64,000 nt of DNA from JAUXJB01 sp965226855 (GCA_965226855.1 CBDDEE010000022.1:62001-126000), one strand, 5' to 3'; shown: positions 42,372 to 51,342, counted from the first letter of the stretch. Notes: generated by a model from the letters alone, not told the origin. Numbers and translations are program-made.

Positions 42372-44813
42372 TCAGCGCGCGGCGATCGGCACGGTGCCTA
42401 CCACGTCGTCGATCACGAGCTCGGCGATATCGTCTGACGTGAGACCTGCCAGCTCGGTCAGCACCTCGGACGTGTGCTCGCCCAGCAGCGGGGCCCGCTG
42501 GTTGAGGACCGGACTCGCACAGTGAAAGCGATAAGGCTGGTTCGGGTAATGTTTTACGCCCAGACCCGGCCGATCTTGTGCGAGGAAACTACCCCGCGCC
42601 GCGAGCTGTGGATCAACGAGCAGATCCGGCCCGGCCAGCACAGCGCCGGCCGGCACACCTTGCTTCTGCAATACGTCCATGAGCGCGAGCCGATCCCGCG
42701 TACGCGTCCAGCCGCCGATCAACTGATCGATCTCGGCGCGGTTGCCCGCACGGTCGTTGGCGACTCCACTAGCAATCGCGTCCGCTACCCCGACCAGCTT
42801 GGCGAGCATCGCCCACTGCGCGTCGGTTTTGCAGCTGATCCCTATCCAGCGATTGTCCGCGCAGGGATAAATGCCTTGCAGGGCATAGGTTGGGTGCCGG
42901 TTGCCGGTTCTGCCCGGATCGAAGTGAGCGAGCGACCACCCAGTCATCGCGTCGCCGATGTACAAATTGCAGGCTTCCATCTGGCTCAGATTCAGATGCT
43001 GGCCTTCGCCCGTGGCGTTGCGGTGATGCAGCGCCGCGAACAGCACGTTCGCGCCCATCACGCCTGCAAACAGATCACCGCCAGTCATTCCGGTGAACAG
43101 CGGCTCACCATTCTCGTAGCCCGTGAGGTGGGACATGCCGGACATCTGTTCGGTGGACATGCCAAACGCCACGTAGTCGCGCCACGATACGTCGGCTCCG
43201 AATCCGGAGAGCGACAGCATGATCAGGCTGAGGTTGATCTCGCGCAGCGTCTCGTAGGCGAGCCCGAACTTGCTCATGACCCTGGGTGTGTAGTTCTCTA
43301 TAAGCACGTCGGCGTCGGCAACGAGCGTTTTTACGATATCGCGTCCGCGCGGATCGGTCAGATTGAGCGTGATCCCTCGCTTATTGCGGTTCACCCAGTT
43401 GAAATACGGTGAGCTTTCCCAGCTTGGAATCTCTCCTTCGGTCAGCGTCCCGCTGCCGCGCCAGCCGTCGATGCGCTGGATCGACTCGACCTTGATGACC
43501 TCGGCCCCGGCGTCCGCCGCGATCTGAGCCGTCACTGGCCCGGCAAAAAACATGGACAGGTCCAGAATTCGGAGCCCTTCGAGCGGCAGGGGATTATTGT
43601 CCTCGACGCTCACGCGCGGCTGCGTCGGGTCGTTCGACTCAGCGAGCTCCGCAAACACCTCGTCCGTGTGCTCGCCGAGCAGCGGCGGTCGGAAGGGTGC
43701 CGGCTGAGTGGTCGTCGACTTGAACGGGATGCCCGGGACCTCGACGGACCCAGCTACCGGATGCTCGAGTTTGGCAAAAAAAAACCTCCGCTCACGGTGC
43801 GGCGGGAAGTTGTAGAGGCCTTCCAAATCGGGAATCAGACCGAACGGCACGCGATGCTTCTCGGCCTCGTGGAAGAGCTCGTCGGCGGTGCGGCCTTTCA
43901 GCGCCGCCTTGAAAGCTGTCCTGACCTCCTCGATGCGCTCGTCCGGTTGTGCCCACGAGATGCCGGCAAAGTACGGATTCTCCGCGATGTCTTCCCGACC
44001 GAGGAGCTGGCACAGCATGTGCCATTGCGGAGGCGTCAGGGCGTTCAGCCCGATGTAGCCCTCGCTGGTCGGGAGTATGTACGCAGCGCCGGCGCCGGAG
44101 CCGACGCTAGAATAACGCTCCGGCACCAGACCGCTGTATTCGTACAGCAGGGTCGGGATCATCGCGCCGGCCAGCACTGCCTCCTGAGCGCTGACGTCCA
44201 CGTGCTCACCCCTACCGTGTGCGGCTCTACCCAACACGGCGAGCAGCGTCGCCACCGCCGCAAACGCGCCGGTCAACGTCTCGGTGATGGCGCCGCCGGC
44301 TTGCAGCGGCTCACGGTCTGGCGTGCCGCACAGGTGAGCCCAGCCCCCGACGGCACAGGCGATCAGGTGGGAAGACTCGTAATCCGAGTACGGTCCGTAT
44401 GAGCCGAAGCCGGACACCGTGGTCAGAACGACGCGCGGCTGCCACGCGCGCAGCTGCTCGAACGCCATGCCGCGGCGGGCCATCTGCTCAGCGGTGTCGC
44501 TCGCGATCACGACGTCGAACCGGGCGAGGAGCGCGCGCAGCTTCTCGAGGCCATCCTCGACATCGAGATCGAGTACCACGCTGCGTTTGCTGGTATTGAA
44601 GAAAAAGAAACTCGAGCTCTGTTCGATATCCAGAGTGCCGTCCGGGAACGGGCCGAGCGCGCGGCTCACATCACCCGTGTCGGGCTTCTCAACCTTGACG
44701 ACGTCGGCGCCGAGGTCGCCGAGCAGCTTGGCGCAGAACGGTCCGGAAATACCCTCCGAGATGTCCAGTATGCGCAGGCCTCTGAGCGGCCCCCCAGTGT
44801 CGAGTCTCTCCAC
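42372..44813 (-). CDS. fused double-domain family III CoA-transferase
   Basis: An 813-residue protein made of two CaiB/BaiF units (residues ~1-390 and ~405-800). Starts at GTG behind GGGGAGG. Both halves have the LLGDLGADVVKVE-type dinucleotide strand and the interlocked-dimer sequence blocks. Where single-domain enzymes have the nucleophilic Asp (FDLIAQAMSG), the first half reads SHLIACAVGG (His) and the second FGMSTEQMSG (Gly). The protein may therefore fold as an intramolecular pair with altered chemistry. Acts on CoA esters; exact reaction unknown. Confidence 0.88.
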   Translation of the reverse strand: MERLDTGGPLRGLRILDISEGISGPFCAKLLGDLGADVVKVEKPDTGDVSRALGPFPDGTLDIEQSSSFFFFNTSKRSVVLDLDVEDGLEKLRALLARFDVVIASDTAEQMARRGMAFEQLRAWQPRVVLTTVSGFGSYGPYSDYESSHLIACAVGGWAHLCGTPDREPLQAGGAITETLTGAFAAVATLLAVLGRAAHGRGEHVDVSAQEAVLAGAMIPTLLYEYSGLVPERYSSVGSGAGAAYILPTSEGYIGLNALTPPQWHMLCQLLGREDIAENPYFAGISWAQPDERIEEVRTAFKAALKGRTADELFHEAEKHRVPFGLIPDLEGLYNFPPHRERRFFFAKLEHPVAGSVEVPGIPFKSTTTQPAPFRPPLLGEHTDEVFAELAESNDPTQPRVSVEDNNPLPLEGLRILDLSMFFAGPVTAQIAADAGAEVIKVESIQRIDGWRGSGTLTEGEIPSWESSPYFNWVNRNKRGITLNLTDPRGRDIVKTLVADADVLIENYTPRVMSKFGLAYETLREINLSLIMLSLSGFGADVSWRDYVAFGMSTEQMSGMSHLTGYENGEPLFTGMTGGDLFAGVMGANVLFAALHHRNATGEGQHLNLSQMEACNLYIGDAMTGWSLAHFDPGRTGNRHPTYALQGIYPCADNRWIGISCKTDAQWAMLAKLVGVADAIASGVANDRAGNRAEIDQLIGGWTRTRDRLALMDVLQKQGVPAGAVLAGPDLLVDPQLAARGSFLAQDRPGLGVKHYPNQPYRFHCASPVLNQRAPLLGEHTSEVLTELAGLTSDDIAELVIDDVVGTVPIAAR

Positions 44814-45171
44814 GATCCTCCCCGAGTCACGAGCTCACCCACCGTAATGTAGCGCCATTGCTCCTCCGGCAGGTACATGAAGCCGTCGTGCTGGAAGGCC
44901 CGGCGCTCCACCTCCCCGAACATGCGGGGAGTCTACCGTTCGCCCGGCCCCACGCACTATCTCCCGCCCGAAACCAGGCTACCCGCTACGTTTCCAGCGG
45001 AAGATGGACTCGGAGGCCAAAGCCGCCTCCGAACCCGGTCCTGCGCACCGTAGCGGCTCAGGTCGGGCTAGGGGTGATCGCCTTCGGCACCTCGGTCGAC
45101 TGCAGTCGCAGGCTTGCGCCGCCGCGCCCGCCCGCCCAACCGTAATTCAGGCGATCTGGTAGAACGGTGCA
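44814..45171. other. divergent intergenic region with small ORF and repeat F
   Basis: A minus-strand frame from the ATG at 44923 (MFGEVERRAFQHDGFMYLPE, to about 44820) has about 34 protein-like codons before running into the fused-transferase gene in another frame; I cannot name it and it lacks a good ribosome site. Repeat copy F lies at 44977-45049. Promoters of both divergent genes must be here; I cannot locate boxes. Confidence 0.4.
44977..45049 (+). repeat. intergenic hairpin repeat, copy F (variant)
   Basis: Begins AGGCTACCCGCTACG, then carries GGACTCGGAGGC and GCCTCCGAACCCGGTCC, ending CTGCGCACC. The inner arms CGGAGGC/GCCTCCG are a perfect 7-bp pair and differ from those in copies B, D and E. 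It is 73 bp, longer than the 65-bp type, with the extra bases between the two hairpins. Same orientation as all other copies. Confidence 0.65.
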
Positions 45172-46335
45172 ATGTCCGGTCCCACCGGAAACGTCCCGGG
45201 CCGCTTCTCGCTGATCACCGAGTCGGCGGTCGCCTCGCTCCGTCGATTGATCGGCGTGCCGATCGCGGAAACGCTGGAGCCCTGGTGCTCCGAGGTCACG
45301 CGAGACAACGTGCGGCACTACGCGCACGGTATCGGCGACGACAATCCCTTGTGGTGCGATCCCGAGTACGCCGCGCACGGACCGTTTGGTCGCATCGCGG
45401 GTCCTCCGTCTTTCGTGTTCCCGACAAACCGAACCATCAGCGGGTACGTAGCTGGTCTTCCAGGCGTCCACGCGATGTGGGCCGGGTCGAAGTTTCGTTG
45501 GCACGCGCCTTTTCTCGTCGGCCAGCAACTCCGGACCGAGGCCCACCTGAAGGACCTGATCGAGCATGATACGCGCTTCGCTGGGCGCTCGATCCAGCAG
45601 ATCTACCACGTCGACGTCTTCGACCAGAACGACGTGCTGCTCTGCGACGGCGAAAGCTGGTGCTTCCGGACGGAGCGCGACACCGCCCGGGAGCAGGGCA
45701 CGAAGTACGACGCGGTGAAAGCCCGTGAGCAGCAGCCATACACGCGCGAGGCGCTCGAACGCGTCTGGGAGGTCTATGCGGGCGAAGCGCCGTGCGGCGG
45801 GGAGGTCCGCCGCTGGGAGGACGTCCAGGTCGGCGACACCCTTCCCGAGATGGCCAAGGGGCCGATGACGGTTACGGGCTTCATCGCCTTCGCGCAGGGC
45901 TGGGGCGGGCTCTACATCCGTGCCAACAGACTCGCCTACAAGCAGCTCCAGTCGCACCCTGCGCTGGGAATCGAGAACCACCTAGGCATTCCGGACGTTC
46001 CCGAGCGCGTCCACTGGGAGAACGACATGGCGGAGATGGTCGGGACGCCTGCTGCCTACGACTACGGGCCCGAGCGCGCCTCCTGGCTCATGCACCACCT
46101 CAGCGACTGGATGGGCGACACCGGCTTCCTCCGCGAGCACCGCTGCGAGATCCGCCGCCACAACACAGTGGGCGACATCGTCTTCATCCACGGCGAGGTA
46201 ACCGGCAAGCGTATCAGCTCCAGCGGTCGACACGAAGTCGAGGTGACTCAGCGCGCGACGAACCAGCACGACGAGCTGTCCGCAACCGGAGTTGGTGTCG
46301 TCGAGCTGGTGGCAGAGGCAGGGCGCGGCAAGTGA
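45172..46335 (+). CDS. MaoC-like (double hot-dog) dehydratase
   Basis: A 387-residue protein with two hot-dog domains. The first is FAS1-type dehydratase-like (TRDNVRHYAHGIGDDNPLW, residues ~45-65, with the D..NPLW catalytic loop), the second begins near 210. Such proteins hydrate enoyl-CoA esters or hydrolyse acyl-CoA, often beside CoA-transferases, as here. Divergent from the fused transferase. The start at 45172 has only a weak ribosome site; residues 1-15 may be dispensable. Confidence 0.8.
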   Translation: MSGPTGNVPGRFSLITESAVASLRRLIGVPIAETLEPWCSEVTRDNVRHYAHGIGDDNPLWCDPEYAAHGPFGRIAGPPSFVFPTNRTISGYVAGLPGVHAMWAGSKFRWHAPFLVGQQLRTEAHLKDLIEHDTRFAGRSIQQIYHVDVFDQNDVLLCDGESWCFRTERDTAREQGTKYDAVKAREQQPYTREALERVWEVYAGEAPCGGEVRRWEDVQVGDTLPEMAKGPMTVTGFIAFAQGWGGLYIRANRLAYKQLQSHPALGIENHLGIPDVPERVHWENDMAEMVGTPAAYDYGPERASWLMHHLSDWMGDTGFLREHRCEIRRHNTVGDIVFIHGEVTGKRISSSGRHEVEVTQRATNQHDELSATGVGVVELVAEAGRGK

Positions 46336-46371
46336 CGTCGCAGCCGCGGAGACAGTCGCGGGACGAAGTGT

Positions 46372-46788
46372 TCAGATGCCCAGCGACTTGCGCGCGCCCT
46401 GGATACCGCCGGTGTAGATGCCCTTTACTACCTTGACCGCCTGCTCCTCCGAGGCGCCCTTGGGCTCGAAGGTGCCGGTCCAGTCGACCGTGCACGAGCC
46501 GTCGCCGTTGTCTGTGATCTTGATTGTGGCCGAGTAGCTGCTCACCGGCAGCGGGCAATCGTTGGTGATCGAGTACGTGAAGATGCGCTGCTCGGCATCG
46601 TGGCGGTCCAGCCGCTCCACCACGGACCCGTTGGCGAGGCCAATGGTCCGCACCGCTCCCACGCCCTCCCCTTCGACCTCGAACGACTCGATCATGCCGC
46701 CGATCTTGATCCCACCAAAATCGCTGAGTTGCGCCCACACGTCTGCGGCCGACGCCGCGACCTTCTCCACTACCTTGGCTGTTGTCAT
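46372..46788 (-). CDS. SRPBCC (START-like) family protein
   Basis: A 138-residue single-domain SRPBCC protein (polyketide cyclase/dehydrase type): VVEKVAASAADVWAQLSDFG at the start, the glycine turn IGGMIESFEVEGEGVGAVRTI, and a C-terminal helix EEQAVKVVKGIYTGGIQG. The ATG at 46788 has AAGGAA upstream. It binds a hydrophobic ligand in a deep cavity. Could be a lipid-transfer or cyclase-like accessory protein for the CoA-ester genes around it. Confidence 0.8.
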   Translation of the reverse strand: MTTAKVVEKVAASAADVWAQLSDFGGIKIGGMIESFEVEGEGVGAVRTIGLANGSVVERLDRHDAEQRIFTYSITNDCPLPVSSYSATIKITDNGDGSCTVDWTGTFEPKGASEEQAVKVVKGIYTGGIQGARKSLGI

Positions 46789-46887
46789 GACATTTCCTTC
46801 TGAGTAGGTGAGTGATCGATGAGACCGCGGCAGCACGCTGGGAAATGCCCGCGGGCATCAGGCGATCCTGAGCGGCCTGACAATTGG

Positions 46888-47744
46888 CTACACCGAGAAA
46901 CGGCAGCCCCCAGCGTGCAGCCTTAGATAGCCTGCCGTGGGGGTCGGGTAGTGGGTTCCGATCATGAGGAGTGAGCTGTCGGCGTGCTCCCGGATCAGTC
47001 GCCGGCGCGTCTCGGCCGCGAGCTCCGGATTCACGTCCGCAGAGATCCCCCAGTCGGGCTCCGCCCACTGGACGGGGTGGTGGGTCATGTCGCCCGTGAT
47101 CATGGCACGCCGTCCCGCGGACTCGATGTGCACCGAGACGTGACCGGGCGTGTGGCCCGGCGTGGCTTCCAGCCGCACCTCATCCGTCAGCTTGTGGTCG
47201 GTCTCGACCAGATCCGCGAGTCCGGCGTCGATGATGCAGCCAACGGTATCGGCGAGGGTGGAAGTGAAGGGGCTTTCCTCCTCGTTCCGCCAGTGATCCC
47301 ATTCCGCGCGGGCAAACAGGTAGCGGGCATTCGGGAAGGTCGGCTCCCAGCGGTCGCCCACGCGCATCGTGTTCCAACCGACGTGATCGAAGTGCAGGTG
47401 CGTGCAGAGTACGGTGTCGATGTTCTCGCGCGGAAAGCCCGCGTCCGACAGCCTGTCGGGAAAGTCGAAGGCCTCCGGGGTCAGCATGTCGAAGCCGGGG
47501 ATCGGCTTCTCGCCGACGCACGTATCGACGATGATGCGCTGGCCGCACGACTCGATGAGAAGGCTGTGAATCGACAGGGTCAGGTTGCCCGCTTCGCTGA
47601 GAAAGTGGGGGCGGAGCCACTCGACATGGGGCTCGAGCGCCGCAGCCGTGCCTTCGGGAGGAACTCCTCCATGGGGAGCTCGGCCTCGAGCTCGACGACT
47701 CGGGTGATGCGCGCGTCTCCGACTGTCCAGCTCAGGTTGGGCAT
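46888..47744 (-). pseudogene. metallo-beta-lactamase-fold hydrolase, N-terminal frameshift
   Basis: The first ~27 codons read MPNLSWTVGDARITRVVELE, ending ...MEEFLP in one frame; from about 47665 the rest continues in another (EGTAAALEPHVEWLRPHFLS). One base lost in the CCTCCCG stretch would explain it. The rest is intact: the metal motif THLHFDHVGW, AEWDHW, TPGHTPGHV, and GDMTHHPVQW. Such stand-alone MBL-fold hydrolases include lactonases and AHL-lactonase-like enzymes. Possible sequencing error. Confidence 0.8.
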
Positions 47745-47762
47745 GGGTGACATCTTTCAGGG

Positions 47763-48101
47763 CTATCCTACACGAGTCGCTGACATCCTGCTGTGCCGTA
47801 CCCACACCCAAGCGCGAGAGAACCATCGATACGGCTCGTCTGCAAGCTCGCGGATCTCATGGATACCGGAATCCAGGCAGAGATCCCTGGCTTGGCGGAT
47901 CAGCCCCTGCCACATGAAGACCTGGAGCACCCCACTATACCCGGCTGCCTCGGCAAGAACCTCGGTAATGTGAACGACGTCGGCAGCTGTTGAATGAACA
48001 TGGACATCGTGAAATGCTTCGCCTTGGTGACTCCTCGTTGGCCAGTCACCCTCTCCGTGCCACCCGGAGGCGCACTGAACTACTAGCGGAAAGTTCATCA
48101 T
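47763..48101 (-). CDS. uncertain 112-codon ORF
   Basis: Starts at an ATG that overlaps the start of the mutase gene on the other strand. Composition looks protein-like (GEAFHDVHVHSTAADVVHIT, then YSGVLQVFMWQGL) but no domain is recognised, and it occupies the mutase promoter region. It may be a real antiphase gene, a remnant, or chance. The plus strand of the same interval has a shorter, less convincing frame. Confidence 0.3.
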   Translation of the reverse strand: MMNFPLVVQCASGWHGEGDWPTRSHQGEAFHDVHVHSTAADVVHITEVLAEAAGYSGVLQVFMWQGLIRQARDLCLDSGIHEIRELADEPYRWFSRAWVWVRHSRMSATRVG

Positions 48102-49833
48102 GTATGACGTGAAAACCCAGGCCCAGGCAAAACAGGTTGAACAGCGATGGAAGAAAAACTACGGCAGGCTTGTCGACAAGTTCGGCGACTCGGCGCCGAC
48201 ACAGGCCCGCGCCCCCGAAACCTTGTCCGGTCTCCCCCTGAAGAATGCTTACTTCCCAAGCGACGTACAAAATATCGACTATGAAAATATCGGTGCCCCC
48301 GGAGAGTTTCCGTTTACCCGCGGCAATCTGCCAGCCCAGTACCAACTCATGAACTGGGCCAATCAGCCTGTCATCGGCTATGGCCTGCCCGAACATACGC
48401 GTGACCGCATAGAGACTCTGAGTGAGCAGGGCATGACCGGCTACTTCGGCCAGTCATTTTGCAACCTCCTATACGATCTAGTTTCCCATGAGGGCCTGGA
48501 CCCGGATGATCGCGCCGCCCGGGGCCGGGTGGGCCAAGGCGGCATGGCCGTCTATTCGGTCGCCGATATGGCTCGTTTGTTCGACGGCATGGACCTGAGG
48601 AAAATGAATGTGGTCCACATTACCGACTACCAGGTAGTACCAGCCCTGGCTCAGTACATTGCCTACGGTCAACGTCGCGGTGTTGAGGCGAGGGACCTGC
48701 GCGGCAATACCATGAACTATTATCACCAGTCGGCCTTTTGCGGCATGTCGGCGTTCCCGCCCGAACAGGGACACAAACTGGCGGTTGCGCTGATCAGCTA
48801 TTGCGCCAGACACATGCCCAGTTGGAATACCACGAATTTTGTCGGCTATGACCTTGAGGAAGCCGGCGGCAACGCCATTCAGGAAGCGGGAATGATGCTG
48901 GCCTACGGCATCGAACTCGTGCGCTCCTGCGTTGAAGCGGGTGTGGACCCGGAAGCCGCGCTATCGCGATTCGGTTTCCAGATTGCGCAGGGCAATGACT
49001 TCTTTGAAGAGATCGTCAAGATCAGGGCCCTCCGCCGTATCTGGGCGACGACGATGAAGGAAAAGTTTGGCGTTGTCGATCCCCGCGCGATGCACGTCAG
49101 AATACACACTCATACCTCCGGCGCGATTTTGACGGCGGAGCAGCCGCTGGTGAATCTGGTGCGCACGACCCTGCATGCCTTTGGTGCCGCGCTCTCGGCC
49201 GTTCAAGCCATGGAAGTCGCCGCCTATGATGAAGCGCTGGCCATTCCGACGGAGGAATCCGCGACGCTGACACTGCGTATTCAGCAGGTCATTCAGGAGG
49301 AGACCAACATAACGGCGGTCAGTGATCCATTGGCGGGCTCCTATTTTGTCGAACACCTGACCGAGCAAATGGCAAATGCCGCGCTGGAGCTGGTCACCAA
49401 GATTGAAGAAATGGGCGGCTATATCGCGGCGCAGCGCCAGGGCTGGATTCGCTCGGAGATAGAAGGGAACGCCGAGCGCTGGCGCGATGACGTCACGGCC
49501 GGCCGGCGGGGCGTGGTCGGTGTCAATTGCTATCAGACGACGGGCGCGGAGGAGCCGGAACTGTTCACCGTTGATCCGGACGTGGAGCGTGTCGCAATCG
49601 AACGGGTCATTGCTCTGAGGGCGGAGCGCCAATCTGCCAGCTTCAAGACCGCCATGAAGGACTTTGCCGATGCGGTGGCCGAATTCGCCGAGGCGGGAAT
49701 GCGTGAAATTGACGCCGACAAGCTGATGAACACCGCGATTGCGGCCGCGCAAGCCGACGCCACCACCGGGGAAATGATGGCCATCATGAAGGAACGGCTC
49801 GGCTGGGACGCACCGTATAGCTACGGCCCGTAG
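48100..49833 (+). CDS. cobalamin-dependent acyl-CoA mutase, large subunit (divergent)
   Basis: A 577-residue substrate-binding TIM barrel of the methylmalonyl-CoA mutase superfamily: PFTRG at 71-75, the EAGG..A.QEAG.MLAYGIEL block near 254-272, DFFEEIVKIRALRRIWA near 300-316, DPLAGSYFVE near 409-418. It departs from methylmalonyl/isobutyryl mutases in substrate contacts: TMYRGRPWTxRQYAGF is AQYQLMNWANQPVIGYG, GTIQND is GNTMNY, HTQTSG is HTHTSG, QSLHTN is QAMEVA. So the substrate is probably different. More A/T-rich than neighbours. Partner: the B12 subunit at 49843. Confidence 0.85.
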   Translation: MYDVKTQAQAKQVEQRWKKNYGRLVDKFGDSAPTQARAPETLSGLPLKNAYFPSDVQNIDYENIGAPGEFPFTRGNLPAQYQLMNWANQPVIGYGLPEHTRDRIETLSEQGMTGYFGQSFCNLLYDLVSHEGLDPDDRAARGRVGQGGMAVYSVADMARLFDGMDLRKMNVVHITDYQVVPALAQYIAYGQRRGVEARDLRGNTMNYYHQSAFCGMSAFPPEQGHKLAVALISYCARHMPSWNTTNFVGYDLEEAGGNAIQEAGMMLAYGIELVRSCVEAGVDPEAALSRFGFQIAQGNDFFEEIVKIRALRRIWATTMKEKFGVVDPRAMHVRIHTHTSGAILTAEQPLVNLVRTTLHAFGAALSAVQAMEVAAYDEALAIPTEESATLTLRIQQVIQEETNITAVSDPLAGSYFVEHLTEQMANAALELVTKIEEMGGYIAAQRQGWIRSEIEGNAERWRDDVTAGRRGVVGVNCYQTTGAEEPELFTVDPDVERVAIERVIALRAERQSASFKTAMKDFADAVAEFAEAGMREIDADKLMNTAIAAAQADATTGEMMAIMKERLGWDAPYSYGP

Positions 49834-49842
49834 GGAGTTGAA

Positions 49843-50239
49843 GTGGCTGAATTCATACGCGTATTACTCGCCAAGCCGACACATGACGGCCACGACCGCG
49901 GCGTCCGCTACATCGCCCGCAAATTCAGAGACGCCGGGTTCGAGGTGATTTTTTCACCTTCCTGCTGGCCGATGAAATCGTCGCCACCGCGATTGAAGAA
50001 GACGTCGACGTGATCGGCATCTCCAGCTCCTCGCACGGTCACATGGCAATATTCGAGGACTTGTTCAAAGGACTCAAGAAGCACGATCTAAACGACGTAC
50101 TCGTCATCGGCGGCGGGGTGATCAGCGGGAAGGACCAGAGCATCCTTAGGAAGTGGGGTGTTGCAAAAAAATCTTCGGGCCCGGCTCGGCTTCGGAAGAT
50201 TCGGTTGAATTTATCCGCCAGCAGCTGTCCGGATCCTAG
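49843..50239 (+). pseudogene. cobalamin-binding small subunit of the mutase, two frameshifts
   Basis: Begins GTG, 10 bp after the mutase stop, and reads as the B12-binding Rossmann domain: KPTHDGHDRGVRYIARKF with the DxHxxG cobalamin motif, then DVDVIGISSSSHGH and VLVIGGGV. The frame is lost in a run of six T near 49950 and again in a run of seven A near 50170; with both corrected it ends QQLSGS at 50239. Homopolymer slips suggest sequencing error, or a true dead partner. The stop shares CTAG with the meaB stop. Confidence 0.85.
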
Positions 50240-51216
50240 AGTCCCTTCCTGCCCTCTTTCGAATCCGGATTGCCATTGCCTCCCGACCGCCGGCCATCCC
50301 GGAGCAGGCGGCCGACAGCATCGCTCAGTGAGAGCGCCCCAGAGTCGATCGCCTGACACAGCGCCGTGACCTCCGCATCGCCAGGCCTGCGGAGATTGGC
50401 CTCGAGATGTACCGCCGCTGCCCGCGCCAGCAGCTTTCGGGTTCGCTCCAGCCTGCTGGGTCGCTCTCGCGTACGCTGCGCATCGATCGTATCGGCGAGG
50501 TCGTCGAGCCCGCCTCCCTCCTTGGCTACACATCGGAGCACCAGTGGCGGCAGATCTTGCCGTCCGATCTCGAGCGCTCCACGCAGCGTGTGGGCCAGGC
50601 GATCGGCGTGGGGAAGGTCGCTCTTGTTCACGACGAGGATGTCGGCAATCTCCAGGATGCCCGCCTTGACGGCCTGAATCTCGTCTCCGAACCCGGGCGC
50701 GCAGACCACGATGGTGATGTCTGCGAGCTCTGCGACCTCGAGCTCCGACTGGCCAGCACCGACAGTCTCGATGACGACTTCGTCCTTTCCTGCGGCGTCC
50801 ATGAGGTCGATCACGCGCGCGGTGGCGAGCGCGAGCCCGCCCATGTGCCCGCGCGCCGCAATGCTCCGTACGAAGACATCGGGATCGGACGTGTGAGCCG
50901 TCATGCGTATGCGGTCACCGAGGATCGCCCCGCCGGAGACGGGACTCGAGGGATCTACGGCAATGATCCCCGCGCTGCGACCCCGCCGTCGCAGCTCTCC
51001 CACGTAGGCGCCCACAAGGGTCGACTTGCCGACACCGGGTGCGCCCGTGAAGCCGACGACACGCGCGCGCCCCAGCTTCGGCCGGATCGCCGACAGGAGC
51101 TCGGCGGCCTCTGGCTCGTCGTTCTCGACCCACGTGATCGCACGGCCGAGCGCAGCGCGATCGCCGCGCATGACGGCCTCGGCGCAGCTCGCCGCCCGCT
51201 TCCCGCCCCGGCTCAC
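50236..51216 (-). CDS. meaB: MeaB/ArgK-type G-protein chaperone for the mutase
   Basis: A 326-residue GTPase that protects and reloads B12-dependent acyl-CoA mutases. Walker A GAPGVGKST near 57-65; Walker B/Mg region VDPSSPVSGGAILGDRIRM; switch ETVGAGQSE; NKSD base specificity near 198; C-terminal dimer helices. Convergent with the mutase subunit genes, overlapping at their stop codons. GTG start overlaps a small upstream ORF by 4 bp. Supports that the divergent mutase works in this cell. Confidence 0.92.
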   Translation of the reverse strand: MSRGGKRAASCAEAVMRGDRAALGRAITWVENDEPEAAELLSAIRPKLGRARVVGFTGAPGVGKSTLVGAYVGELRRRGRSAGIIAVDPSSPVSGGAILGDRIRMTAHTSDPDVFVRSIAARGHMGGLALATARVIDLMDAAGKDEVVIETVGAGQSELEVAELADITIVVCAPGFGDEIQAVKAGILEIADILVVNKSDLPHADRLAHTLRGALEIGRQDLPPLVLRCVAKEGGGLDDLADTIDAQRTRERPSRLERTRKLLARAAAVHLEANLRRPGDAEVTALCQAIDSGALSLSDAVGRLLRDGRRSGGNGNPDSKEGRKGL

Positions 51217-51287
51217 CGCCGGATCAACGGCTCGCCGAAACCCAGCTCGTTCCGCTCCTCGAGCCAGCGCTCACGCTCACTCATCAT
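51213..51287 (-). CDS. 24-residue ORF coupled to meaB
   Basis: MMSERERWLEERNELGFGEP plus four residues, then TGA overlapping the meaB GTG (GTGA). It is basic/acidic and helical. It may be a leader peptide that couples meaB translation, or the tail of a lost gene such as another mutase or acyltransferase. No homology is recognisable at this length. Confidence 0.35.
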   Translation of the reverse strand: MMSERERWLEERNELGFGEPLIRR

Positions 51288-51342
51288 GCCGACCCCTCGA
51301 GGTCCGAGTATGCCAGATCCTGCGGCCGGCACAGCGAGCCGG

